Source: Candidatus Roseilinea sp. (GTDB lineage: Bacteria > Chloroflexota > Anaerolineae > J036 > Brachytrichaceae). Taken from it: DNA of 50,483 bases. Below the pieces are notes generated by a model. It ran no database searches, was not told where the DNA came from, and worked only from the letters and a program-made list of their open reading frames with translations. Every line of letters starts with the position of its first letter. Position 1 is the first letter of the stretch. Location of the stretch: positions 1-50,483 of the forward strand of contig JANWYN010000075.1 of NCBI GenBank assembly GCA_025055235.1. Reading direction: 5' to 3'. This document shows positions 1 through 8,115 of the stretch, one piece after another. The position numbers and the translations under genes were made by a program.

Positions 1-264
1 GAGCGCCTTCCGTTCGGCCGAGCCGGCCAGATAGCGATTGAGATAAGCGCGCAGCGCACCGGCCAGCGACGCGCCGGTGAGCACCGGCCGCTTGGGGTCA
101 TAGTTGTCGGTCAACAGCGGTAGGTCGGTCTCGTCACTGCCGTCGCCGTTGCCGAAGTGAGCCGGGGCAAGCAGCACCAAATCGCCCTCAATCACAATGC
201 GCTCCAGGATGCGCCGGGCGCGCGCGTTGTGCCAGAATGAATTACCGAATCGTGCGTCGCTCAT
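1..264 (-). CDS. RAMP-superfamily CRISPR type III protein, 3' part cut by window edge
   Basis: The N-terminal 88 residues of a Cas7-group RAMP protein are visible, starting MSDARFGNSFW at the ATG at 264; the rest lies beyond position 1. The segment ILERIVIEGDLVLLAPAHFG followed by a glycine-rich loop and LTGASLAGALRAYL is the usual RAMP start: a first ferredoxin-like strand, then the conserved GxSLxGALR helix. In type III effectors such subunits line the crRNA and the target RNA. It begins three bases after the csx10 stop, so it belongs to the same operon. Whether it is a single Cas7 or a fusion cannot be seen here. Confidence 0.8.
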   Translation of the reverse strand, partial: MSDARFGNSFWHNARARRILERIVIEGDLVLLAPAHFGNGDGSDETDLPLLTDNYDPKRPVLTGASLAGALRAYLNRYLAGSAERKAL

Positions 265-267
265 GGA

Positions 268-1920
268 TTACTCTCCTCCGCGCTGCTTACTCTGCTTGGC
301 CGCCAGCCGCAGCACCTCCGCCAACAGGCGCAGGGTGAATTCACGCTGCCGCTCAACGCCAAATTCCACGCTCACATCGCCGATCTGAGCCCGGGGCAGA
401 TCGCTCTGCTTGAGGCCAACAGCCTTACACCACTCAGATGTCTGTTTGTTCATCGCATCAGTCAGCCCACGGATCCAGTCCAGCAACGGTCTCTTGACGT
501 TCGGCTCAATTTCGATCCTGGCGCGCTCCCAGCGCTCGTGCGTGGTTTGGCGCTTGGATACGCTCTCGATAAAGCTCTGCAGTCGCTGCGTCCCGTCTTT
601 GCCCTCGCGCGCGGCGTTCAGGGCGATGCTGCGCAGCCGGTAGAGCTGGGCGCGGCTGAGCGAGGAGTCCACCTGCAGCTTGGCGGCATGGCTGAGCAGG
701 ATGGACTCGAGCTGCCGCTCGAAGCTGCGTTGAGCCATGCGCTGGGCGATCTTCTTGCCGGCATCGCTGGTGATCGTCTGCGTGGGCTTACCGTCATCTT
801 CTTTCGGCGGCATCTCGACCCGGAGCATCTCGTCCTTCTGCCAGTTGAACACCAGCCGGCCGAAGCCGTCTATGCGCCGTTCGCCCATGCCCTCGTCTTC
901 CAGCCTACGCATCTGCTCAGTGCTCACCCCCCCACGCAGCTTCAGCACGAGCGTGCTGCCGGGGCTGAAGGCCGGCGCTTGTGGCAGCGGCAAGCCCCAC
1001 TTGCGGTTGAACGCGCCGACCACCTCTTGGCCGACAAACGCCCCTTCCAACGCAGCCTCAACGCCGAGCGCCCGGGCGATCCGCTCCGCCAGCGTGCGCG
1101 GGCTGACGACGAACTGGCCGCGCTCATCACATAAGAGCAACGGACTGGTCAGCGTCACCAGCAGCCGTCCATCTGATGCGGTCGGCGAGCCGGGCGCATC
1201 GCGCCAGTGATCATCAACGCGTTTGACGGCGAAGCAAGCACGGCCGTAGCCCGATGTGTGTGCCTTGCCGATCCAGTGCTCACCGGTCAGTAGCGCTTTG
1301 AAAGTTTCGGCGTCCGCGTCGTCGCATAGGACGACGCCGATGAAGGTTTGGCCGGCATCCAGCGACTCGTAGCGATACACGGCGCCATCGTCGTCGCGCG
1401 GGCGGCCAAAGTTGCGATTCTTAGCAGCGCGCTGGGTGTGCACCATCACCCGGCGGCGAGGGGAAACCAAACGCGCCGTGCTTCCTTGGCCATCTTCACT
1501 GACCCAGCAAAAGGGCGCGCCGACGCGCACATACTGGGCGTCGTCTCTCGCCTCAAGGGCGAAGTCGTAGATCGGGACGGCGTGCTCTTCGCGCTCATCC
1601 ATCGCCTGCCGCAGCTTAGACTTGTCGCGCTGCCAGGAGCGCGGGGTAGGCAACGCGCGGTTGTTCAGGCGGTCGGCAGGATAAGCGTTGAGGAAGCGCG
1701 CTGCGCCGAAGAACAGCCGTCGAGCGTCCGAACCAACCTTGGCGTCATCGAGTATGTCGGCTTGGGGCACGCGGTGCTCGCGGGCAAAGCGGCCGACGAG
1801 TGCGCCACGCACTACGCCTCCGGGGATGTAGTCGTACGACACGCTGCTGTTCGGGTCGCCTTCCACGCGCCCCAACAAGGCCGGCGTCAGCAGTTCGACG
1901 GTGTAGATCACGGCTTTCAT
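268..1920 (-). CDS. csx10: Csx10-like RAMP protein of a type III-D CRISPR effector
   Basis: A 550-residue RAMP protein that probably binds the 5' handle end of the crRNA, the Cas5-like position, in a type III-D effector complex. It starts MKAVIYTVELLTPALLGR, then DYIPGGVVRGALVGRF around residues 30-45, the RAMP motif of an ordered strand and a GALxGRF helix. Near residue 340 it has EDEGMGERRIDGFGRLVFNW, the glycine-rich GERRxxGFGR loop typical of Csx10. Length fits the larger members of the family. Its start overlaps the preceding RAMP gene by four bases (ATGA), showing translational coupling. The assignment to Csx10 rather than another Cas5-like RAMP is by motif resemblance only. Confidence 0.78.
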   Translation of the reverse strand: MKAVIYTVELLTPALLGRVEGDPNSSVSYDYIPGGVVRGALVGRFAREHRVPQADILDDAKVGSDARRLFFGAARFLNAYPADRLNNRALPTPRSWQRDKSKLRQAMDEREEHAVPIYDFALEARDDAQYVRVGAPFCWVSEDGQGSTARLVSPRRRVMVHTQRAAKNRNFGRPRDDDGAVYRYESLDAGQTFIGVVLCDDADAETFKALLTGEHWIGKAHTSGYGRACFAVKRVDDHWRDAPGSPTASDGRLLVTLTSPLLLCDERGQFVVSPRTLAERIARALGVEAALEGAFVGQEVVGAFNRKWGLPLPQAPAFSPGSTLVLKLRGGVSTEQMRRLEDEGMGERRIDGFGRLVFNWQKDEMLRVEMPPKEDDGKPTQTITSDAGKKIAQRMAQRSFERQLESILLSHAAKLQVDSSLSRAQLYRLRSIALNAAREGKDGTQRLQSFIESVSKRQTTHERWERARIEIEPNVKRPLLDWIRGLTDAMNKQTSEWCKAVGLKQSDLPRAQIGDVSVEFGVERQREFTLRLLAEVLRLAAKQSKQRGGE

Positions 1921-2603
1921 CGCTTTGCCTCCTGTTCGATTAGCTGTTTAAAGCCCTCGAACTCTGTGCCGGTGATGTCATGTTCACCCTCGAATAGCCG
2001 GACGTTCTTCAGGCGCCCGCGCCCGCGATTGCGGCCGGTTCCGGCGCGCCGCAAGGCCAAGCTGCAAGCGGCCAGCAAGGCGCGTTCGGTCGGGCCCATT
2101 TCACTGTCAAACCGCAGGTCGGCCGTCAGGGTTAGTTCGCGCACCAACACGCGCATTGAGCGCAGGCTGCCGCGAGCCGGTGCGCCGGCTTCGTTGATCG
2201 AGGTTTGCCGGCGGATGGCGGTCAACGACTCCAACACGTCGGCCGGGCTGAGCTTCTTTGCCTCGACGTCGGCTGCCACGGCGCGGCGCAGGTCTTCCGG
2301 CAGTTGCGCGTGGCCGACGTGCAACAAGCCGTCGTCCTCCAGCGTGCTGCCGGGGTTGCCGAAGAGTTGACGGGCTGCACCTTGCAGTTCGGTGAGCTTC
2401 GGGTGGTTCTGGCGCTCCAGGGCGAATAGCAAAGCGGCGCACTCTTCGACCAGCAACCCCTTCAAGGTGCGTCCGCGCAGGAAAGGCAGGCCGGTCGCCT
2501 CGTCGTACTCGATCTCTTCGTCGAGCAGGCCGGCCACGCCATCGCCGCGCCCAAACGTGGCGTCGCTGGCCAGCGTGAACTCCAAACGCAAATCGGTTGT
2601 CAT
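1917..2603 (-). CDS. Cas7/Csm3-like RAMP subunit of a type III CRISPR effector
   Basis: A 228-residue RAMP protein that should form part of the crRNA-binding backbone of the effector. Visible features are LRLEFTLASDATFGRGDG at the N-terminus, FLRGRTLKGLLVEECAAL near residue 40, matching the RAMP helix motif, and GTGRNRGRGRL near residue 195, the C-terminal glycine-rich loop. A conserved acid that would cut target RNA, as in Csm3, cannot be assigned with certainty. It overlaps cas10 upstream and csx10 downstream by four bases each, so the three are coupled in translation. It may be one of several Cas7-like subunits, since another RAMP follows at the window edge. Confidence 0.78.
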   Translation of the reverse strand: MTTDLRLEFTLASDATFGRGDGVAGLLDEEIEYDEATGLPFLRGRTLKGLLVEECAALLFALERQNHPKLTELQGAARQLFGNPGSTLEDDGLLHVGHAQLPEDLRRAVAADVEAKKLSPADVLESLTAIRRQTSINEAGAPARGSLRSMRVLVRELTLTADLRFDSEMGPTERALLAACSLALRRAGTGRNRGRGRLKNVRLFEGEHDITGTEFEGFKQLIEQEAKR

Positions 2604-4333
2604 GCCATCTCCTTAAGTTGCAGCGGCACATATAGATCGGCTAGCTCAATCGCATCGAAGTACGCGCAGCGCTTGTCCTTGACATCTGCGCCGTCGAGCC
2701 AGCCGGTATTGCGGTGTTCCCCTTTATCGCCCTCGGTCAACTCTGGCAAGGCGGGCTTGCCTAGGCGATAGATCAAGGCAAAGCGTTCCACCGCCTGTGG
2801 GCCTTCGCGCAGCGCCTCGCGCAGGGCTTTGACCTTGTTGCGGCGTTCGGCCCAGGCTTCGCCCTGGAACGACTGCACCAAGCGTTCGACCACCGTCCAA
2901 CTGCGCGCCGTGCGCGCATCCAGCGATGCATTTCGCGTCAACGGTTCTAGGCTGACCGGTCGCAGGGTCAGTGAGCCGTGCTGCGTCGTGTATTCACGCC
3001 GTCGCACGTCTTCGATGTTGCCGATCAGGCCGCTTAGCGCGAAGTGCCAATCCAGGAAGCAGCCCGGCTCTTGGTTCGCGCGCGACTTCTCCTGGGCGCG
3101 GAAGCGCTTGGCACTGCTGCAGAGCTCATCGGCCAAGTGATAGGCGCGCGAGAAGGGATAGCGTGACTTGACGATGGCCACGCCGGCGCAAGCGCTGGGG
3201 GTTTCGCCGTTGAGCAACACCCCTGCTTGTTTGAGCTTCTGCTCGGCGCGGTCGGCGAACAAGGCGAGATAGTCGGTCGCCAACGACAAGCCCAGGCGGC
3301 CGTCGCACACAAACGTGGTGTCATCGCCGCCGAAGACCAATGGGCGAAAGGGCAAGAACCCCTCGTTTTTGGCCTTATTCTTCAGTTTGAGCGTGTCTTC
3401 GCGTTCGGCATCTTTGCCGATCAAGCGGGTCGGGGCGCCATTTTTGTCTTGGCCGCGCTGGATCGCATAGATCAATGCCTGGACCGTGTCATGCAAAGCT
3501 TCGCGCGCCGCCTCGTCCAAGGCATCTGATCGCTTGCGCATAGCAGTGATATAGGCGCGATGGTCGCGCTGGTGTTGTTTGCCCAGTTCGACCATGGCCT
3601 GGCCGAAGCCGTTGCCGTCCACGTGCGCGACGGCGATGAAGCTCTGCTCGCCTTTGCTGCGGCCCAGATCATCGAAGTCGCGTGGGAAGTCGTACTCATC
3701 GCCCAAGAGGCCTTGGAACAGGGCGCGCAACTCGTCGTGAGAGTGATCCGCAGCGCGCAGTTTGGCCACGATGCCCGAGGCCAGGGGGTGATGTTTGTCA
3801 CTGCCATACGAGTAGAGCGCGTTCGCCGGCAAGCCGGTGGAACGGCAGGCCGCCGTGACGCCTAGCCCGAGCAAGGGCGCATCGAAGGCGCGCTCGGCCT
3901 TTTGCCGCTCCACGTCTTTGAAAGCGTCTTGTACGGCGCGGAACAAGTCGCCCGACGAAGACCAGTCAAACGACTGCCGGGCGAAGAGCAACGTCAACCC
4001 CGGGGCAGCGCACAACACGCGCCGCGAGAGTTGCCTGATGAACTCGCCGGCGCTCTTATCGTTGGTGAAGATGACCAGGACGTTCGCGCCGGCGGCGTAG
4101 ATCACCTCAGCGTCTAGGGCGCCGCTCTCGATGCGGCTGCTTTGAGTCAACGCTCCCTTCGTCGCGTCGCTGATGTTGTTGCGCGGCGCAACCCGGCGCA
4201 CCGTCTCCAGCGCCCAAGAGCCGGTGGCCTGCTTGACCAACCACGAGGCGCCGATGTTCTCGGCCAGGCGGTTGCTGGCGAAGATGTAGGACTGTATCTG
4301 TGTAGTGTCTACCACCACGAGCGAATAGGACAT
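2600..4333 (-). CDS. cas10: Cas10/Cmr2-like large subunit lacking an HD domain
   Basis: The 577-residue large subunit of the type III effector. The N-terminal segment with VVVDTTQIQSYIFASNRLAE resembles the first palm domain of Cmr2/Cas10. The second palm holds HVDGNGFG near residue 238 and FGGDDTTFV around 334-342; GGDD is the cyclase motif that makes cyclic oligoadenylate from ATP. No N-terminal HD nuclease domain is present, and the protein is shorter than usual Cas10. The ATG at 4333 is preferred over an in-frame ATG 15 bases upstream, because AGGAGG sits four bases before it, inside the longer version. The four-base overlap with the following RAMP indicates one operon. Intact GGDD suggests active signalling to the CARF proteins next door. 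Confidence 0.85.
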   Translation of the reverse strand: MSYSLVVVDTTQIQSYIFASNRLAENIGASWLVKQATGSWALETVRRVAPRNNISDATKGALTQSSRIESGALDAEVIYAAGANVLVIFTNDKSAGEFIRQLSRRVLCAAPGLTLLFARQSFDWSSSGDLFRAVQDAFKDVERQKAERAFDAPLLGLGVTAACRSTGLPANALYSYGSDKHHPLASGIVAKLRAADHSHDELRALFQGLLGDEYDFPRDFDDLGRSKGEQSFIAVAHVDGNGFGQAMVELGKQHQRDHRAYITAMRKRSDALDEAAREALHDTVQALIYAIQRGQDKNGAPTRLIGKDAEREDTLKLKNKAKNEGFLPFRPLVFGGDDTTFVCDGRLGLSLATDYLALFADRAEQKLKQAGVLLNGETPSACAGVAIVKSRYPFSRAYHLADELCSSAKRFRAQEKSRANQEPGCFLDWHFALSGLIGNIEDVRRREYTTQHGSLTLRPVSLEPLTRNASLDARTARSWTVVERLVQSFQGEAWAERRNKVKALREALREGPQAVERFALIYRLGKPALPELTEGDKGEHRNTGWLDGADVKDKRCAYFDAIELADLYVPLQLKEMA

Positions 4334-4351
4334 GCGACCTCCTCGCAAATG

Positions 4352-5620
4352 CTATGTTGACGGGCGCTGGTCAGCGATCCACTGTTCGATATGCGCAGCC
4401 AGATCGGCTAGGTGCGCGCACCCGAACACGCGGATCTGCGCCTGGTTATCGGGGTCAATCTGCTGACGGGCTTCGGCTTGTAAGCCAGCCGGGTCTGTGT
4501 AAACGCTGACCAGAGCGACGCGGGCCTGATCCCCGCCAAGCTGCCGGGCGCGCAGCACAACCTCAAACAGCTTGTGCTTGAGCTGTGCTTTGGCCCCTTT
4601 GCCGTCCGCGGTGCCACAGCTAAAGGCAAAAAGCTGATAACCCAGCAAGGCCGCCACGTCCAGATCGAGCTCGACGCCGGCCGTTGTGACGTTGACGCCC
4701 TGAAAGACTTGGCTGGGATTCGGCGTTGTGCCCGGCTGCGATAGGTTGTTCAACACGTCCAGCACATAGTGCTCCAGCCATAGCCCATCCAGCCACTTGC
4801 AAAAGTCTTCCGGTTCAGAGAGACCGAGATGCCGGTAAGCGGCGCCGATATCCAGCTGCTCACCGGTCTGATTCAGCTCTACCTTGAGCGCCTCGGCCAC
4901 GGCGTCGAGCGACCCACCGGCCGGCCAGTTCAGCCGCGCTTGTTTGAGCTGACCTGCGCTCAACCATCGTTCGGAACCATTCTTTCGGCAGGTGCAATAC
5001 AGAACCGTTTGCTTCCATTGTTCTTGGTAAGTGCTCTTAACACCCTGCTTGCAATCCGCCGCATACGAGCAGGCGATGGCACGTGCAGCCTTGGGCAGGA
5101 TCGGTTGTTGGCGTGGCTGCTGCTTGAGCTTCCAGCCATGCAGATTCAGCATCTCCTGCAGGGTCAGATTGAGTGCATCGCCAACGGGCAGCCTCACCGG
5201 GCTGCGCTCGTCATCAATCACCAGTTCCTGGTTGCGGGCATCGAGGTAAGAGGCGGTGAAACGCTCTTTGTTCTTTTGCGCCCAATCGGCAACGGCGCGG
5301 TAAGCGTGCACGGCCATCGCCTTCGTGCCGCCCGTGTAGTGCAGGCCGACGCTTTTGTATTCATCGTTAAGGAGTTTGTGCACACCATTGTATATTGAGG
5401 GCGCGCTGGCTTCATCCACAACGCACAGATCAACGCCGCAGCCGGGAAGAACGGCCTCGATCTGTTGCTTGAGGCGGTTCGCGACCGCCTGCGTGCCGTT
5501 TGAGTGCAGCAGCGTGATCCGCTGCTTCCCCAACAGCCGCGCTGCCACGTAGTTCGGCAGCGGATTGCCCCCGACGAGGAGGATCAGGCGGTCGGTTCGA
5601 TATCGCTCCAGGTCATTCAT
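4352..5620 (-). CDS. Card1/Can2-like CARF nuclease, CRISPR ancillary effector
   Basis: A 422-residue protein with an N-terminal CARF domain and a C-terminal restriction-endonuclease-like fold. CARF signs are LILLVGGNPLPNYVAARLL at 12-30, LLHSNGTQ at 37-44 and LHYTGGTKAMAVHAY at 93-107, where cyclic oligoadenylate would bind. The C-terminal part has GLWLEHYVLD at 279-288, GVELDLDVAALLGYQL at 315-330 and FAFSCGTADG at 331-340. Active relatives (Card1/Can2, DUF1887) carry ECKT at the last motif; here it reads SCGT, so the usual E-x-K pair is missing. AAGGAG lies ten bases before the ATG. It sits directly upstream of cas10, so the Cas10 messenger is probably its activator. Whether it still cuts nucleic acid is uncertain. 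Confidence 0.75.
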   Translation of the reverse strand: MNDLERYRTDRLILLVGGNPLPNYVAARLLGKQRITLLHSNGTQAVANRLKQQIEAVLPGCGVDLCVVDEASAPSIYNGVHKLLNDEYKSVGLHYTGGTKAMAVHAYRAVADWAQKNKERFTASYLDARNQELVIDDERSPVRLPVGDALNLTLQEMLNLHGWKLKQQPRQQPILPKAARAIACSYAADCKQGVKSTYQEQWKQTVLYCTCRKNGSERWLSAGQLKQARLNWPAGGSLDAVAEALKVELNQTGEQLDIGAAYRHLGLSEPEDFCKWLDGLWLEHYVLDVLNNLSQPGTTPNPSQVFQGVNVTTAGVELDLDVAALLGYQLFAFSCGTADGKGAKAQLKHKLFEVVLRARQLGGDQARVALVSVYTDPAGLQAEARQQIDPDNQAQIRVFGCAHLADLAAHIEQWIADQRPST

Positions 5621-5635
5621 CGGCGCTTCGCTCCT

Positions 5636-5764
5636 TCAACGTTGACGTTCCCGTGCGAAGGCGCGCAGCCGGCATCGCAGCAGGTCGGCCATCCTGTGAC
5701 GCTCCCCCTCAACCACGCGCCTTCCGCCGTTCAGCCTATCCCCGCTCTTCGCAGGTGGCATCAT
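5636..5764 (-). CDS. possible 42-residue small ORF between two CARF genes
   Basis: A short ORF starting ATGATGCCACCTGCG (MMPPAKSGDRLNGG) and ending with a basic segment, RLRAFARERQR. It ends 15 bases before the Card1-like start, with that gene's ribosome site in the gap. Its first codon overlaps the stop of another small ORF at 5761-5850. I do not recognise it. It could be a small CRISPR-associated protein, the second half of one frameshifted gene, or chance coding in a 219-bp spacer. Tight spacing favours translation; length argues for caution. Confidence 0.25.
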   Translation of the reverse strand: MMPPAKSGDRLNGGRRVVEGERHRMADLLRCRLRAFARERQR

Positions 5765-5850
5765 GGCCGCCCGCGAAAAACATCATAGAAATCCTCGATG
5801 CGAACCCGGCCGGCCCGCGCGACAGTTTCTCCAGACGTGTCAGATCGCAT
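5761..5850 (-). CDS. possible 29-residue small ORF overlapping the CARF-LuxR gene end
   Basis: This ORF begins at an ATG inside the last codons of the CARF-LuxR gene and ends in an ATGA overlap with the next small ORF. Its C-terminal part reads GRVRIEDFYDVFRGRP. Read together with the next ORF in another frame it would give a basic protein of about 70 residues, so a single frameshifted gene is an alternative. No known family is recognised and the call is weak. Confidence 0.2.
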   Translation of the reverse strand: MRSDTSGETVARAGRVRIEDFYDVFRGRP

Positions 5851-6814
5851 CCAGCATCCCGCCGAACTTCTCGTACAGAAACCGGTGAGACAAACGCTTC
5901 TTCTCCGGCAGCTCCCACGCGATCCGGCACTCCTCGAAAATGCGCGCCTTGTGCGAATCCAGCGTCGCCTGCGTAATGCTCAAGCGCCGCGCCACGGTCG
6001 CCGAATCGGCGCCGTCGCGGGCGAACTCGCGCAACACCTCGCGCTGGCGCGGCGTCAGCCGCCCCACGACCTGTCGCACACGCTGTCTATCTTGTCGGCT
6101 GAGGCGGCTCTTTCCGCTTTCCAGCACGTCCTGCGGCGACGCCAGCGCTGCTTCCTGAAGGTTCGGTGCAATCATGTTAATTGGCAGCAGCGGCACATGC
6201 ACCAGCCGAATGGCCGGGTCGTCCTCCGACCGGTGGAGGATTTCCCCTCGCCCGGCGCGCTCGCGCAGCGCCGGCGGCGTATACAAGTGCAGGCACTGGT
6301 CGTGCATGTCGAACAGCAGCGACGCCGCCGAAAGCGCCTGCAAGCCGAGCAGCCGCGGCCCGCCGGTCACCAGCAAGATAATTGCATAGCCCTCACGCTT
6401 CAGTGCCGTGATCAGGCGATGCACGGTCAGCCAGATGGCGCTGGGCGCAGCAAAGTCGTCTATCCGCTCGATGGCGCGGCCGCCGGCCGAGCTATGCAAC
6501 GTGGCCAGCGCCTCGCCGGGGCGCTCGCGGACGGTGAACGAATCGAAGCGCAGGTGCACTCCCAGCCGTTCGGCATAGCGCCGGTAAGACGGATAGTTGT
6601 CGAACTCATGCCGCAGCGAGCTCAGGCTGCGCTGGATGGCCGGATCGGTAGGCGAAAGATGGAGAGCACATACTCGATGCAAGGTGACGCGTTGACGCAG
6701 CAACTCGTCCACCGCGAAGGTCACGATCTGCGGCTTGCCGCCCAGCGTGGCGATCAGCGCGGTCGGGATGTCGTCCACAAGCAGCGCGGCTTGGGATCCC
6801 CCTCGCCTACTCAC
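5840..6814 (-). CDS. CARF (NE0113-like) protein fused to a LuxR-type helix-turn-helix
   Basis: A probable transcription regulator that senses cyclic oligoadenylate. The N-terminal part holds IPTALIATLGGKPQIVTFAV at about 16-35 and VCALHLSPTDP, like the CARF domains of the NE0113/Csx family, and AIILLVTGGPRLLGLQAL at about 144-161, matching the second CARF ligand loop. The C-terminal part, about 252-300, has LTPRQREVLREFARDGAD and QATLDSHKARIF, a LuxR-family DNA-binding domain. No good in-frame ATG lies near the domain start; GTG at 6814 is chosen, but GTG at 6778 or 6841 is possible. It is the first gene of the leftward CRISPR operon and divergent from the Csx3-like gene, so it may control both. 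Start position is the weakest part of the call. Confidence 0.7.
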   Translation of the reverse strand: MSRRGGSQAALLVDDIPTALIATLGGKPQIVTFAVDELLRQRVTLHRVCALHLSPTDPAIQRSLSSLRHEFDNYPSYRRYAERLGVHLRFDSFTVRERPGEALATLHSSAGGRAIERIDDFAAPSAIWLTVHRLITALKREGYAIILLVTGGPRLLGLQALSAASLLFDMHDQCLHLYTPPALRERAGRGEILHRSEDDPAIRLVHVPLLPINMIAPNLQEAALASPQDVLESGKSRLSRQDRQRVRQVVGRLTPRQREVLREFARDGADSATVARRLSITQATLDSHKARIFEECRIAWELPEKKRLSHRFLYEKFGGMLDAI

Positions 6815-6849
6815 ATCTCGACGATTGTCTACTTCACTCACTGATTCAA

Positions 6850-7977
6850 ATGGATGCAATAAACCTTCTGCCCGCAATTCTGATCGGCGGCCCACCACAC
6901 TCCGGTAAGTCCGTATTGGCTTACAGTTTGTCACAGGCGCTGCGCGCACGCAAGGTCGCCCACTACCTGTTGCGCGCTGCACCGGATGGCGAAGGCGACT
7001 GGTCACAAGAGATGGACCCACACCTGGTGCACGCCATCCGCTTCAAAGGCGAGTGGAGCACGCAGTGGGTGAACATCGTTTGTCGTGACTTGGCCGCGCG
7101 CGTCATGCCGCTGCTGGTGGACATCGGCGGCAGACCGACGGCAGACCAGATGACGATCTTCGACCAATGCACCGGCGCGATCTTGCTCACCCCCAACGAT
7201 GAGGTGGCGGCGCGCTGGCGCGAGCGGGTCGCCTCGCACGGCCTGCCGATCATCGCCGATCTGCGCTCCGTGCTGGAAGGCGAGAGCGCGCTGCAAATGA
7301 CCGAGGGCGGCGAGCTGCGCGGGACGCTGAGCGGGCTGCAGCGCGGCCAAGGGACTATCCGCAGCTCCGCCCTCGACGCTCTGGTGGAACGCCTGGCTTC
7401 CATCTTCGCATTCTCCGAGGCCGAGCTCGCCCGGATACACACGGCTGCTGCACCGGCGGATGCGCGTGTCGTCCGATTCGACGATATGTTGCGACGCATG
7501 TACCCCAACGATGGGCTGCCCCGCTTCCGGCCCGAAGACCTCGATGCCATCCTCGCCGACGTGCCGGCGCATGAACCGATCGCTGCCTACGGTCGCATGC
7601 CGGTTTGGCTGGCGACGGTGCTCGGCGCGCGGCGCAACCTGCGCTGGCAATTCGACGCCCGGCTGGGTTGGGTGCGCACGCCGCGTTTCACCATGTGCCC
7701 TCCGGGCACGAAGCCGGCCGCAAATGCCGGATTGTCGTTCCGCCTCACTCGGACCGGCCACAACCAGGTGCACCTGGACGTCGCGAAGACCGAGTATTAC
7801 CTTGACTACAGCGCAATAGACGGCCTGCGCGTGCCGCACATTTCAGCGGAGATGCAGGTGACGGTGAACGGGCCGGAGACCCCCGGTGGCGGACTGCCGT
7901 TGTGGGTGTTCGCTGCGTTGGGCCATGCCTATCGCGGCTGCGCCGGCGTACAGGCACGGCAGGCCAAGGTTGGCTAA
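6850..7977 (+). CDS. P-loop NTPase with two Csx3-like domains
   Basis: A 375-residue protein divergent from the CRISPR operon. Residues 8-145 form a P-loop domain with GGPPHSGKS at 13-21 and a Walker B-like MPLLVDIGG at 86-94. Two segments then resemble Csx3 (Crn3), a ring nuclease that degrades cyclic tetra-adenylate. The first, about 205-280, has GRMPVWLATVL and FDARLGWVRTP; the second, about 295-375, has LPLWVFAALGHAY. Csx3-AAA fusions are known in type III loci. The first copy keeps the Asp of the FDxRLG turn but lacks the nearby His residues; the second keeps a His near the HxY turn but lacks that Asp. No ribosome site is seen before the ATG. A role in switching off or tuning the cyclic-nucleotide signal is likely but inferred. 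Confidence 0.72.
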   Translation: MDAINLLPAILIGGPPHSGKSVLAYSLSQALRARKVAHYLLRAAPDGEGDWSQEMDPHLVHAIRFKGEWSTQWVNIVCRDLAARVMPLLVDIGGRPTADQMTIFDQCTGAILLTPNDEVAARWRERVASHGLPIIADLRSVLEGESALQMTEGGELRGTLSGLQRGQGTIRSSALDALVERLASIFAFSEAELARIHTAAAPADARVVRFDDMLRRMYPNDGLPRFRPEDLDAILADVPAHEPIAAYGRMPVWLATVLGARRNLRWQFDARLGWVRTPRFTMCPPGTKPAANAGLSFRLTRTGHNQVHLDVAKTEYYLDYSAIDGLRVPHISAEMQVTVNGPETPGGGLPLWVFAALGHAYRGCAGVQARQAKVG

Positions 7978-8115
7978 AACAGGACGCGACACATAGGGTC
8001 TTAGCGCAGCACAATTGAGCAGCGGCCTAGCCTGTGAAACCCGCGGAGCAGTTCGAGATTTACAACAGCTAAGGTGCTAGACGCGACGGGTTGCCGCCAC
8101 GCGTAACCTGGCTCA

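Noticed and set aside
1348-2370. 340-codon open frame on the plus strand opposite the csx10 and RAMP genes
   Set aside because: It runs across two real genes on the other strand and has no recognisable domain; long antisense frames are common in GC-rich DNA.
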